The position numbers and the translations under genes were made by a program. Of a stretch of 64,000 bases of DNA, positions 11,581-25,698 are shown one piece after another (within the stretch, counting starts at the first letter, position 1; every line of letters begins with the position of its first letter). The notes beneath the pieces are model-generated. The model did no database searches, was not told the origin of the DNA, and saw only the letters and a list, made by a program, of their open reading frames with translations. This DNA comes from Meandrina meandrites (taxonomy: Eukaryota > Cnidaria > Anthozoa > Scleractinia > Meandrinidae), in NCBI GenBank assembly GCA_963693305.1, contig OY855906.1, positions 13,337,102 to 13,401,101 of the forward strand, written 5' to 3'.

Positions 11581-12889
11581 CAGGGCTCAAAATAATTTTT
11601 GAATACTGACCGGTCATGTTGACCGGCCAAATCAATTTTTGCTCGGTCATGTCTCGTTTTTGACCGGTCAAAATATTGAGTATTTACTTTGAAGCAATAG
11701 CCTATTCTGCCAAAAATATCGCCTCATAAGCTAAAGCACTCGTTGTTAAAGAGTATAAGGCCTAAGCTTAAATGTTTTGATCGCTAAAAGTGTCATTTTA
11801 TTATGTTCGCTTTTTGAATCTCCATTTCTTCTGCGTTCTACTCTACATAAAACAAAATGCTCAGTAGCCGTAATGTCATGTTACTCTGCATAGTTTTACA
11901 TTAGTTAACGACTTAGGGGTGGAGGCGATCTTGGTTCTAAGCACTTTACTGGTCTTTACTACCGAACACTAAAAGGTAATAGGACATATGCCCATGCTAC
12001 AAGTGAGATAACTGTGCCTTTGCTCGGCATGAAGGAAGAAAGGAAACACCAACGGCTTCATGTCAACTGTGTCCAGTAAAAAGGATTTACGTCCTCGACG
12101 TTTAGATATCTTTTCTGTATCATGCGATACCAATATCCCATTTGAAGCTAGGGGATTAACAAAATAATCGCCGAGAAAAGATTTCACATTCGTCCACAAC
12201 GCTTAGCAACCAGGCCTTTCAGTAAGGGTGTGTCGTCTTTTGTTGCTTTTTCAGGTCTGCTGGAAATCTACCTACAAACCATCTTTTACTTAACTAATCA
12301 GCGATAAACACGGTCAGGAAGTTGCCAAAACTTCAAAATACAATGTGCTTGGAACTGAACTTAAAAAATACACAACAATGAACTAGTTATAATGTTCTCT
12401 TAGGCCAATATTTTCACGGTGAAAATTGCCGGTAAATATTCAATGCTGGTGAAAAACACGCTACGAACTCGTACTTTCTAAAGGTGCATATAGTTTTTTA
12501 AATCCACTAACGAGTGCTATTTTTCTCGGCCCGCCAGACAATTCAAACTGTAATTGCGTACGCGTGTTAATAGCAGACGTTGATTGATGCGATGTTCATT
12601 GTTGTCTGTTTAGCGTATTTACAGACATGGATGTTTCCTGTTTTATTTAAGCAAACCGCTAGCAAATCCGCAGAGCGTGACCGTCTGATCTGTATTCTAC
12701 AAATTTGTGACTGCAAGCTGCTATGATATTTTATGATTTCACTGAAATACTGCGAATAAATTTTTTTGTTATTTATATGAAAGCCGTGTACGTGACCGGT
12801 CAAAATGACCGCCGAACCAAAATTTTGCCCGGACAAATCGTCATTTTGGCCGGACATTGTCCTTTGACCGGCCGTTATTTTGAGCCCTG
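11581..12889. mobile_element. hAT-like DNA transposon relic, 1309 bp, 5-bp TSD
   Basis: The ends are CAGGGCTCAAAATAA and its inverse TTATTTTGAGCCCTG, flanked by AAAAC on both sides (11576-11580, 12890-12894). Subterminal copies of the palindrome TGACCGGTCA and related GACCGGCC lie at both ends, as expected for transposase-binding sites. No transposase domain is readable, so it is non-autonomous or decayed. The CAGGG...CCCTG termini suggest hAT; a 5-bp target duplication is known for some hAT groups, so the superfamily call is tentative. Confidence 0.7.
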
Positions 12890-12894
12890 AAAAC

Positions 12895-13980
12895 GCGTTT
12901 AAGGGTTCTCACTTCGACGCAAAATGTTTGCTTAACCGTGGCCATTCACTGTCCTGAAGATCTACGTTAAAAATCAAGTGACTTGCCTTCGAAGTTTTTT
13001 TTCTGCTATCTTTATCAACCAATAATTTGGAAGTTTTTTCCTCATAATGCTCAAACCTAGCGGCCGTTTTTGCGCTTTCAATTTACGTAAGAATCGTCCA
13101 ATAATAGAAACGTCTTCCAAATCTGGTCGGTGCTAGCCGGTTAGCTGGAATTAGCTGGGGATTGAAAACCAGTTAGCAAAGGAAAAAATATTTTGAATGA
13201 ATAATAATTTTGGATAACTATACCTGTGCTTAATTCTTTCTCGTTTGCACTGATACGTTTTCCATTCGTAAACGGTCCATGTCATCATTGGTAACTAAGC
13301 TCTCCGTGACTTAGACGATGCCATATCTGCTAGTTTATTCCAACCTTGTTTCCAGGGCTTTTCCCTTCTTCGGGTGGTCTTTTCCCGACCGCCCCCACGC
13401 CTCCAGGACAAGGTCAAAACTGTGCTTTGATTCATGACATATGAAGTCAGGACTAGATAATGGTGATTAGTAGACCTAAGTTATGCTATGGTTAGGGATA
13501 GGGTCAGCTATTATAGATGTGACAATTTAGAACCTTTTCTTACGTTCCGTTCGCGTCCGCTTTTGAGTCGTCCACTTACACCGGTTATTTTCCCTCACAA
13601 AGCTGTGTAGTAGATATTCCATTAAAGGGACACTGTCACGGACATTTTTTGGCTTTTTTAGTAAAACGACACCAAAATTACGACTGAGTACTTTCAACCA
13701 TGCAGGAAATGCTCCTAGAACGTAAAGGGAAGGATATCTAGCAAATTGTTTAAAGAAGAGGGTGACCGCAAATAGTTTGATCAGTTGAGATCAAAAGTTC
13801 CCGATGGTATCACAGTGATATCACTCTATATTTAGCTTCAGTACACTGTTATAGTAATTTAAAGAAAATTTGACCATTAATAGATTTCTAATGGTGTAAA
13901 CATATTTTTGAGCTGTTGAATTTTTGAAGTTATGCTCGTTATCGAAACTGCAAATAAAATAATTTTCTTTGTCATTTTAG
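12895..13980. other. Unassigned sequence upstream of gene B
   Basis: No ORF, transposon end or RNA gene is recognisable. By analogy with genes C and D a noncoding first exon of gene B should lie upstream, but I could not identify it here. The last bases before 13981 form a pyrimidine-rich AG acceptor. Confidence 0.4.
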
Positions 13981-13993
13981 TTGCCACTGCACC

Positions 13994-16900
13994 ATGTCCT
14001 TCACGAGCTGGGTCAGCCGTTTAATGTACACAGTCTTCCTGTATACTTCCATTATATACCAAAGAACGCACGGGGATTTTGACTGTGTTGTAACTCTAGA
14101 CGACAACACTTACAACATGTCGTCATTACAAAGTACAATGTAAGCAAAGCCCTATTATAATAGAATAGTTTAGTTACGTAAGAAAGAACGTTCAAATATT
14201 AAAGTGCCAAGTGGAGCGCCGAAAACAACATGAAGTTTAATGCTGACTCGTCGAATGTTTTAAATGGTACTCTCAAGAAATACCCCTCCCTTTTCCCTTA
14301 CCACGTCGAATCTTATTCGCGTTCTAAAGGAAAAGGATTTTGACATCGAGATCACAAGAAATCTCCCTTGGAAATATAGCATCGAAAGCAAATGAACTAT
14401 CAGGATTATTGAGACAAACCTGCCCGACCTGCCCTCTGCTTTCTTTTTCTACAATTCGTCGCACAATTTCAGTATGGGAGCGTACGTTTAAGTGGCTCGA
14501 AAGGATCTTATGAGCGCCGCAGGCTCGAGTTGTAGCATTTATGTCCAGGATTGAACGCAGGTATTGTTTGGCAAGTACTTCATGTATGACTGGATTTTTG
14601 ACCATTTTCATACAACTTCATATTTGACAGAATTATATGTGTTTAGGTGAACTTTTAACAAGGACGACACTTTGTGATGCTTATTATAAAGAGCATGCAT
14701 CTCATTAGCGTTCAATCCTGGACATATCTGAGTTGTAGGGGGGTTCTTTTGAAATTTTGAAAGCAGTTTCAGTGAAATGAGACCAGGCAACCAGACATGA
14801 AAATTTCTGGAGCTATTTAAATTCAAAATGGATTTTTGATAAGCATTCACTTAATGTGGCATGCATTTACGATTTTAGAAAATACAGATAACAGAATAGT
14901 ACCGTCACTTACAATCGGCACAATGAGTGTCTTGCCTTCTCGAGACCACCGCGACCTCCATGCTGTCCATGGTTTCAAACAGTTCCTTACCCACGATTAT
15001 GAATTAATGTTCCGCTAATGACCCTATGTAGAATTCAGTAAGGCTAAACTAAACATATTTAGTTGACGTGGACAGAGTATAAATAGGATGTTACCAATTT
15101 AATTTTCACAACAGATTTAGAACATCATACAGAGACTATGAGTACAGCTTTAACCCGTGCATTTCATTCACGGTAGGAGAGCCATCGGATAAAAACGACT
15201 GCCAATCTGATGTAGCGGTAAGTCTATGAGGATTTTGTAGAAAATTAATAAGACAACGGAAATATGAAGTTCCCGAACTCTATTAAACATTAGAAACAAT
15301 GAATGTAAGTCTTGCTCCATGAGATAACTTTGGTTATGAGGTGATCGTTGTTTTAAACTGGCATTATTTTTAAGAGCTTTATAAGCATCCCGTTTTTACG
15401 ACTATTTTGTAGAATGCAAAATAAGACTATAGGATTTGTAGGGGTTTCTCTGTCCCTCCAGCTTTCGCACGCGTTCTCTTAAACATTAGAAACAATGAAT
15501 GTAAGTCTTGCTCCATGAGATCACTTTGGTTATGAGGTGGTCGTTGTTTTAAACTGGCGTTCTTTTTGAGAGCTTTATAAGCATCCCGTTTTTACGACTA
15601 TTTTGTAGTTTGTAGAATGCAAAATATAGGATTGGGGGGGGGGGGGGGGGGGGTTCTCTGTCCCTCCAGCTTTCGCACGCGTTCTCTCCTCCCTCCCCTT
15701 CCTGGCCTTTGTTTTGCTCCAAAGTCTCGCCACTGTGTTCTGTTGATATATTTGGGAGATAGTACGGAGGCACAGATCATTCATATTTTTTTCAAACACT
15801 GGTGACCAAAGCGTACTACAAGCGTTTGTATGGATTTAAAGTCACTTAGATGATAGACAGAAGCGGTTGGAGCAATTCGAAAATCGACAAGGACTTGTTT
15901 CACATGTAACAGCAATTGACAAATTTGCTCGATTGGTCTTCGTGTGAAATATATTCGCGGTAGCCTTTCTTTTAAAATCATGAACTTTCAAACTTGATTC
16001 TATTCGCACTATTCGTACTATACTCGCTGTTCGCGACTATTCGCTATTCTTGTTTTCCAGACACCCTTTTTGATTCGCGTCAAAGGTGAGACAAAGTTAG
16101 ATGACTAACTTTGACACGAGTTTCAAAGGTAAGCAAACCCCTTGACAGGGATTTTGACGCGCGTCAAAGCTAGTACGTACTTTTGACACGAGTCAAAAAG
16201 TCACATTTCACTGTACCTTTGTCACACCTTTGAAAAACGGCAAAGGTGTATTGCTTTTGATCAAAATCAAAGACAGCCCAATCAAAGGTAAATCAAAGGC
16301 TTGGCAAAGACGCCCCTCACCACGTTTTACCCAGGTCAAAGCCAATTTTTTTGCCGTTATATAATTAAACTGTGCACTGGATAACGTGGATATACAGTTT
16401 GCTGGGGAAAATTGGATAATTGTTTGAATGAGAGTTTTAGCATAGAAACGTTGTTACCCATGTACTATTTAAAGGAGAAGTTCACTCCAGAATGGCCATT
16501 TATTTTCTTTACGCCAATAAAAAGTTTCTACAAAAATATGTTATTCACCAAAATTTCAGCTCCCAACGAGCGCTAAATCCCTACGAAATCTTTCTCTAAA
16601 GTAGCCCAAAATTCGACAACTGAACGCCGCCATCTTGGAGCTAGTAATGTTTGCGTGACGTCAAAGAGTTCAGCCTACAGTTTAGCGGGAAAATTTAAAT
16701 ACTCGAAACTCCTTGTTTCTTTGTAGTGGCTTTTGTTTGTCAAAATGCCTGTTTGTGCAGCTCCATGTTTCTCAAACAGAGCTTCAAGAGATACAAAAAA
16801 ACCTTTCACCTTTCTTTCCTTTCAGACAGGCATTTTGACAAACAAAAGCCACTACAAAGAAACAAGGAGTTTGAAGTATTTAAATTTTCCCGCTAAACTT

Positions 16901-19900
16901 CAGGCTGAACTCTTTGACGTCACGCATACATTACTAGCTCCAAGATGGCGGCGTTCAGTTGTCGAATTTTGGGCTACTTTAGAGAAAGATTTCGTAGGGA
17001 TTTAGCGCTCGTTGGAAGCTGAAATTTTGGTGAATAACATATTTTTGTATAACCTTTTTATTGGCGTAAAAAAAATAAATGGCCATTCTGGAGTGAACTT
17101 CTCCTTTAAGCAATAGACCACACTTTCTAGGGGTTTACCGGCGCAATAAACCCCCGCGGGATGTTGGGAGAACACGAGAAAAGCTTGTAACTAACTATGG
17201 AAAACGTTTTTTAAAGAAATGGGAATCTATTGCATATTTCGTGATCAAGTGTCTTAGGCCCTGTTTCTTTGTCGAATTTAATTCAGACGAATTTAATTCC
17301 AATTAAATTCGTCGATTAGTCGACATTAATTGCCGCCTGATTTAGACATCGAATTTAATACAACCGAATTTAATCCTTATCCGAGTCTTCAGCACTTCTG
17401 ACCAGTGGCGAGAATGTTCCCGCGAAAACTAACGGTCGACCAGGCGGAACAAAAAACGCTGGTAGTGATGAAGTGAAGGTTTCTTGTGCAAGTTAATTAC
17501 AATCAGTTAAAGATGAAGGCCGAGATGTTCAGCGTTACGGAGGAGCATACGATGAAAACTCAAACGCATGGTTTTCCAAATTTCTGTCCTCGCACGATGG
17601 TTATGGGTATCCTTCCTACCAACACGGATACAACGTTTAGGATTTTATTTAAAGTTTTAGGATTTAAATTTTCTTAATTTAGCACACGAATCTAATTCGA
17701 TTTATACGTCGCACAATCGTCGAATTTAATTGCTAAATGGTCCTTGAATTAATATCGTCCCAATTAAATTCGACGATTGTGCGACGTATTAACGGGGCCT
17801 TATTCTCAACAAGTTCATTGAATTAAGCGGTAAACCAATCACAGTGGCTGAAAGAATAAAACACGGGTTCAGCTTCACACCAAAACCCACGAGGCGAGGC
17901 AACAAAAACGTTTGAAAGTCCGTTTAAAGCTGTAAATATGTGTAAAAGTCATCAGAAAGGAAAGGGAAAAGGCAAACGGTTAACGGAAGAAAATATATTC
18001 AACGATTTAAAGTTGCTTTTACGAGGAAATATAGCAAACTGTGGCCGGAGTTATTCATCGCGAAAGCAAAGGACTGCACGGAATGTTTGCAAGTTTACAA
18101 ACCTCACAGACTGCCGAAGTAATTAAGAATAAAGGTTAGCTTCAGAAACTCTGCTTCGGAAATTTTATTTTGAACTTATTTGTTACGTAATTTTTCGTTT
18201 TCGCCGAATGACAGACTTTAAGCTACTTTACAGAAAGCACTGAAATTGCATAAAACTAGAATAAATTGAAGCGCGTACAAGGACACAGCGTGAGTTTCTG
18301 TCATCAAAATAATTCAAGTAAGCTTTCATCACGATCATTTTGAGGTAGTTTTTTCTTTCAAACAAGGTTTCCGAGTAAATGTTGAATGAACACATTTCCA
18401 TGTCATTAATTTTATTCACATGATTGTTTCCACGTTTTGTTTTGTTTTATTTTTTTTCCTTCAGCTATACGCTTAGTTATTATGCTCCAACTGCTGTGGG
18501 CGGCAAAATTCATTGTAGTGAACCACCCTCAATAAATATTCATTTTGATCATTTATGAGAATCAAACATATGCACTGTTTTAATCATCAGAAATACCAAA
18601 ATAAGACATTAAACTAACGTTAATTATTCGTCCTTACGGGTCGAGCGTAGTGCTGCCTTGTCGGGGAGGGGGAGTTTATCAGTACAATAGAACATAGGTT
18701 TTTGACCAATCAGAATGCGCGTGGTATCTGAGGTTAGTTCATAAAATCACTATAAACCGCCGAGTACAATGCATAAACTGTAGCTGTATTTCTGCGATAT
18801 TAAGCAGAAAATGCATACAGTGTACAAATTGTGGGTGTCTATTATAAAAGGTAGAGGAATTTATACGGCATGTAGAAGCCACGCTGGATTAAAGTGTTGT
18901 GTTGTGTGGAATATTTCAATCTCGATAATGCCAATGGTGATGGCAACCGCTCGTTCCACATTATCTGGCCGTTAAGAAGTGAATAAATGCAATCAGAATA
19001 ACCAGACCAGACCACTAACCTTTGGAATTGGAGATAAACACAAATAGTGGCTTTAAGCCAAACGCCTCTGCTTAATTAGAGACGCGATCATTTGAGCTGC
19101 AAGATCTTGCTCGTGCATTTTAAGAACCTACCCAAGTGGCTCGCTGAATTTGAAACTACAACCTACCGATCTCGAATCAGTTCCCCGCCAAATGGGCCGT
19201 AACGTGTCACTAGGTCATCTTTGATACGTATCCACTTGAACGTAGTAGGATTTGGTGCTTTGGTTATTGATTAGCCTGCGTAGCAAGCGTTCCCGTACGA
19301 ACGAAGTGCTATGTGTCGTGCGAGTAAAGATTCTGGTCGCGCGAAAATTGGGGCGAGAGCAAAAAAGGAAAAGGAGCAGGGAGGGGGTGGGGCAGCGAGG
19401 GAACGCTTGCAAGCAAACCCCACGATTTTGAAAAACGCCCACCGATTTCTTCGCGGGTGAGTTCATTCATAGATTGACAACTTGTCAATGGCGCTATTTT
19501 TCAGCGAGTCACACAACAGCATCATTTAGCTTCAAAATGCCTTTTTAAAAGCCAAAATACTTCAAATTTTCGGGGAATAAAAGAAGCGCTTTCCATCTAG
19601 CGAAAGTGATGGTGTCAACACTTTAACTGTAAGCGTAATTTAAATTTAAAACAGAACAATTTTTTGCGTGCTGAACAAGACCGCTCACATCTCAATCGGC
19701 CGGAAACTCGCAAAGGGAAATCACAAAAGCACTCTACAGTTTGTCTGGAGCTTTTAAATAATTAGTAGAATGTTCGGCTTAAAGAGCAGGTTTTCGTGAG
19801 GTTGATACAGTTTAGCAGTTTAACTGTATTATATTGTCCACAGGGGAAAATTTATTTAAAACTGTTTAGTGTCGGCACTGGAAGCGGTTGTTTTGAAAAC

Positions 19901-22900
19901 TGTCAGCGCGAGCAAATTGGCTGGCGTTAAATTTTGCAAAACAAAGGATGAGTCGCCGCCGACTTCTTTCACGTCAGAATAAGTAAAACGACTCGGAAAT
20001 CTAAGTTGAAGTTGCCAAATAATGCTGGCAAAACCTGTTCCTCCTTGCCGTTTTCCTTCGCTCCCGCACAACTGAGCTGAAGAATGTTAAAAGCTTTTGC
20101 CAAATCCATCAGACAGGTACAATCAATACACAAATTGATGGCATATAATATCCTACGTTGGTCCATCTTCAGAGAACAAGCGAATTCTGCTGAGCTCAGA
20201 TCTAGTTTATCGAAGCTAGAACGATTCAAACAACTTAAACGTTTTGTCCTTGTCGCCCGAGTCACGCTCGAATATTATTTCGCGCCCTGGTTTAAATCAA
20301 TCAGGTGAATTTGATACACTTATCAATCAGCATGACCGCGCCGCACCAATCAGAAGCCCCGTTCGTGGGCGAACGGATTTTTCAGAATCGTGGGGTTTGC
20401 TTGCAAGCGTTCCCTCGCTGCCCCACCCCCTCCCCGCTCCTTTCCCTTTTTTGCTCTCGCCCCAATTTTCACGCGACTAGAATCTTCGCCCGCACGTGAC
20501 ACATAGCACTTCGCTCGTACGGGAACGCTTGCTACGCAGGCTAGTTATTGATCTATACCAAATTATTCCAAGAGTTGCTGGTAATCTAGGCCGTTCTGTT
20601 TTCCTGGTATTTTCCCTAGAAATAAAAATGCTATGTTCTGACCAGTAGGGTGTGACTCAACGGACTTCTTAAGTCGCATTCTATTTCCAGTGCGAATCCA
20701 GATCAAATTTCTTATCTTTCATCAAATTCGCGCCCATGTATGGCCAGAAAGCAATTGTTATCCGTCATCTGTACTACTACCGACTTAACCCTGCGATATA
20801 CGCCAAGATTCTTTCGAAGTATCGCAAAGCGCTGCACAGCCACAGTTTTTTTTGCTGCAAAAAGCGCTTCGTTAACAATTTGTTGAATAATAAAACAATT
20901 ATCTGCTCAATCTTGCGGAATATTATCTGATTTTAGTAAACTCGGCCTACAGCCTCGTCGTCTAAGTATCAGGCGATATTCCGCGAGATTTTGCAGGATA
21001 ATTGTTAATGATCTTATTCGCTTGGGCGTCTTGTTGCCCCATCACAGACCATGAGATGACACTCTTGAGGATTCTTGCTTTCAAATTATGAAATAGTCGC
21101 GTGTATATGAATGAATAAATTTCAGATGGATAAAAGAACAATTCTCTAGAGAATATCACGTGGTCTGTATTAGCTTGTAATGGGAAAAGAAACCGCCCAA
21201 GCGAATAAGGTCTATTATCTTTCATCTACACCGTCACAAAATACAGTTAGGTAAATCGCACCTCTACTATCTGACAAATACTTGTATGAACGCTTATATT
21301 AGGGACTTAACAAGATTGGCTAAATTGGTAGCAGCCTATAATTTTTTATCGTAATAAAGAATGATATTTTTTTAAAGTGAATTTTTCACTTTTCTATCAG
21401 ATTTGTAGATGGGTTGAGGACCAGCAGTATCTTAAAATAGGTCAACAAAGCACACGACAGTTTGATTACTATCCACAAACGAATATACCAATGCTGGAAT
21501 ATCTTGGGTGAGTACTGCCTCTGTTTCTCTTCCCCTCCGCCTTCCATCCAAGGGCAACGGCACAGTCGTTGTTCACTTCTTTCCTCAGGACATGCCTAAT
21601 CCAGCAGCATCTCTTCCTTTTCACCTGCCTTTATCAACTCCTGCTTGTATGATTACAGACCGAATTGGACTCCACACGGTCCTATTACCATTATTTACTA
21701 TTACCAAACAAAAAGCCATCAAATAGAAAAGAAACCTAACTGTTAACTTATACTGTTAACTTAGCAGGGGGAACCGCCTTTGTGAAAGGACTTAGAAGTG
21801 CGACATAGCGGTGCTGGGCAACCGAGTGTGCGCAAGCTATCAAATGGTTGCTAAGGGCATAGTGAATAGAGAAGAATGGTTATGAAGCTTGACAAAGTTC
21901 TTTGTTTAGTTCACAGTTTTTTAGCCTTGACAAAGGAGGATTGAAATCTATACCCATACTGCTTTGCATTCAAACTATATTTTCATTTTTTCGGTCACGT
22001 GACCAATTTCACTATGGATTTCATCGAGGTCATGTCGCAAACAGCTCCGACATTTCGCGAGAGAAGCCTTATTTATCTCCATTGCTATAATCTTGGAGCA
22101 CAGTAAAGTGTTCAGTTGAAACAATTTACTTGTCTTCGCCGCGCGAAGGATATGTGGCTTTTTTATTTTAGCAGAAAGTGCTGAATCTTCTCAAGGATCG
22201 GCCATTTCCAGTCGTTATCAAAGTGATAAATAGTTCTCAGACAGAAGTAAACAACAATCCACCGTACGCAAAAAGATGACGACTGGTACATCTACCTATA
22301 ATGCTTAGCGCGCGAAAACCGTAAAAACGCTCATGAAAACGCACAGAATACCTCAAAAGCCTTGAAACCTAGCATGAACAATAGGGACTTTAAGATACAC
22401 TACGGCGAGGCGCTACTACGGCTACCATGACCGGAAAGGTCTGGGGGAGAGTACGTCTCGGCAGTCTGCCAAATTTAGTGTAAGAAGCAAAACAAACTAC
22501 AAAGAAGCACAGTCTAAGGAATAGAAGGTCACTTTTATTTAGTTTCTTACAGCCGAATGGCTTCGCTCAAAGAGAGATTGTTATTGTTTGCTTTGGTAGG
22601 TCCAACAGATTAGTTCTGAACGAAAGCTTATGCTATACACTTTCTAAAACGATAAAAATTTCAGAATTTGATTAATGAAGAGACGAATATCTCAACGAAT
22701 ATCTAGTTAAAAGCTGAAAGATACCAGCACTCACAGAAGCAAAATGTTATCGGATACTTATCCAGATAAAGTGCCTCTTCCCTGAACTCTCAAAGCAAGC
22801 TTTTAACTTTAAACAACTCGCGCTGAAGAAGAATGTTTATATTCGCCATGCCTACACTTTCATCAAACGAATTCAATTGAAAATTTACAAGCGTATGAGC

Positions 22901-25665
22901 GACAAACTCAACAAATATTCGACTGAAGTTGACTTCAAAGGATACATTTTGCGTTGGAACTCTGAAACTTCTGAGAAATTCGTAGAAAAAGGACAGAGCA
23001 GCGAATTAAACCCACGTACTAGCCACTACGGTAAAACCTCCTAGCTCAGGTAGTCAGATTTCGCGCTACGGCCGGACTCGACCGACTGACATGCGCAGTG
23101 TCTTATCTTGTGTGAAATTTTACTTCCTGTAGCCGTAGTAGCGCCTCGCCGTAGTGTATCTTGAAGTCCCTAATGTTGTTAGTACGGGGAAGAATTTCGC
23201 AAAAAACATGGCTTTCTATGTGCCATATGGACTGTGTTAGATTCGCAAGGTATTGTGGTCAAATGTACCGCCGCCATCTTTTTTCTTACGGAGGATTGTG
23301 TTTTATGCACGCTCAAAGCACTAATCTAACTAACTCGCGAATTCCTAAGAGTAAAAATTTTAGATCGTGAAATGTTTGAAGACAAAGAAAATGGGCTTCG
23401 CAACGTCGAACAAAGCTACAATTTGGTGATTAACCAAGAAATGAATCACTGACAAGCTTGGCTTGTTGTTACAACTATCGTAATCAATAGAACGTCTCTG
23501 TTACGTAATTCATGCATAGTATTAAAGCGCAAAAAAAAAAAACAGATTGTGCACGCTCGTGGACATTCCAACAGAAATCTTTGTATCTTGTTTGCTCCTT
23601 TGAAGTTTGCCGGGCTTTATAACCATTTTCCTGTATTAACCATAAACGGAAAGGGAAAAACAGTAATAACGGCTACCGGTGTAGCAAAATTGAGGTTTTG
23701 CGAATTTTACTGATTAAGAGAATCCCAATGATTCCCAGATGATTCACCATTTTTCGGTTGTTGAATGCAAACTCTGACGGATTTTTCGCTTGATATTCAC
23801 GCCGCCGAGATGTGCGTGAAATATCAAGTGAAAAATCCAGCTGAAAAAGCAAAAATACCTCGGTGGCGTGAAATGTCCCTGTTCGCATTCTACAGACGTG
23901 CATGCAGTAATATAAAAATTCAAAGGAAAACAAAGTTTTGGGTGACATCATTCTAAGCAACGGCTTGATTGACACATGATTCGCACCGTTACCCGGCGCT
24001 GTTATGCCTTCAGAGGAAAGTGCCGATTTTTTTCCCTCCCCCCCGCCCCCCCGCCGGAACTAACACTCGGCTTTCGCGCTGGAAAACACTGCTCGGCAAT
24101 CGCAGATTTAGGCACAATATGAAAAAGCACATTTCCAGGCACGATAATTGCAGAAATAAAGGAAGGAATGGCACGAGACATTTCTACCAAGAAAAAGTCT
24201 ATTGCAATTTTCGATGTTTGATTTTTCTGGGCTGCCCTGTGGAAGGTTTTTAAATAAAACCGAAATGTTTGCAAGTCATTTCCAGCGTTTGTAATTTTGG
24301 AATGAAACAGAAATACCTAATGTTAATACGCCTGCTACGTAGATTATTCCCGATGTGTTCGCCTGGTATTCGTTTGTGTGCGTTTGTTAGTTAATATTCT
24401 CAAACTCAGTAATAATTCATCTGGTTAACACAAAAGAAATCAGAACCGTGATGGTGGTTTAAAATCCGATCTTAATAAGCATAGATTTTTAAGATTTTAT
24501 TTCTCTGTTTTCTCCGTAGTTTTAGCTTCGATTGAGAAGATATATCAAACACTGGTGAGAGTGTTTCATTACATGTCCAAACACCTCGAAGTTTGTCAAA
24601 AATACTCCGTTACGCGTCGTATTTTCAACTCTTCTCGGTGTTTGGAAATGTGATGAAACACTCTCCCTCGTGTTTGATATATTACATAATAACATTATTA
24701 ATAACGGTTTATTGGACAATATACCCACATAATGGCTCTTTACTTGCCCGCTAAACTAACCTACTGTCAGAAGTCCATAACTAGTTATGGACTTCTGCTA
24801 CTGTACAATGACATAAACAATCGTGTTACTTGAAAGTGACAAATGATCATCGCAGTGAATTTCCAATTTAAGGACGTTCGCGCTAATTGTTTTTGCGCAT
24901 CCTTACTGCCCACGTAATTCATGTCGCAACGTCACGCCACGTCATGTATCGAGCGCGCGCGCTGAGAAAACTTTCCAAACAAATATAGGGCTGGTAGCTG
25001 TTGCAATAACTTCACTCGCAGTTTACTCTCTCAAATGATCGGTGACCCCCAATTTTTTTTGATAGGCAGCTTTGTTTTGCGATTCTCGACAGATTGTAAA
25101 AAAATGAACAAAAAGTCAATGTGGGAAGTCTACAAATTTCTAATTTTTTTGCTCACGCAGCATCAAATCTTGCCCATCTTTCAACTGCCAGGCGAATACA
25201 AATGTGATCACTGAACGATTAGATTTTCTAAAGGAACATCACCAGTAGAACCAATTTGCTTAATAGATCCCCTTAAACAATATTAAGACAAGAAAATTGC
25301 ATATCATGAATTTATTCGCATTATTTTTGGGCAAACAGACACTGTCGCCATTGTCAGAAACGAAGGCCGATTTATAAGATCTTAAGGTGATCTTTCGGGC
25401 ATCTTATCTCCGAAACGAATTCGGTGACCCCCCAATTTTTTTACATTTCTGACATGAGTAACCCATAAACTCACAGTGGTGAAAGTTTAAGAAAAAAGTC
25501 AATGTTAGAAGATTTTCGCGCGAACGTCCTTAAGCAGGAAGCCAGAAAAAATTCAGGGCTTCAACGTTTTTTCAGGCCCTGAATTTTTTCAGGCTACTTT
25601 ATTCCAATTGCTTAGTATATGTAATCGCATGGGCCCGAGGGCAATTAAGGATTAATTTCACTTGC

Positions 25666-25698
<33 letters not shown>

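Noticed and set aside
14324..14850. Minus-strand ORFs of 95 and 80 residues in gene B intron 1
   Set aside because: No family recognised and no splice or start context; could be an old transposon fragment but I cannot support it.
15549..15805. Overlapping ORFs with poly-Pro or poly-Gly runs
   Set aside because: They are translations of a G20 homopolymer in a tandemly duplicated noncoding segment; no domain or splice context supports them.
16733..17005. THAP-domain protein gene
   Set aside because: Only the first part resembles a THAP finger; the remainder is translation of the inverted arm, so it is a transposon fragment.
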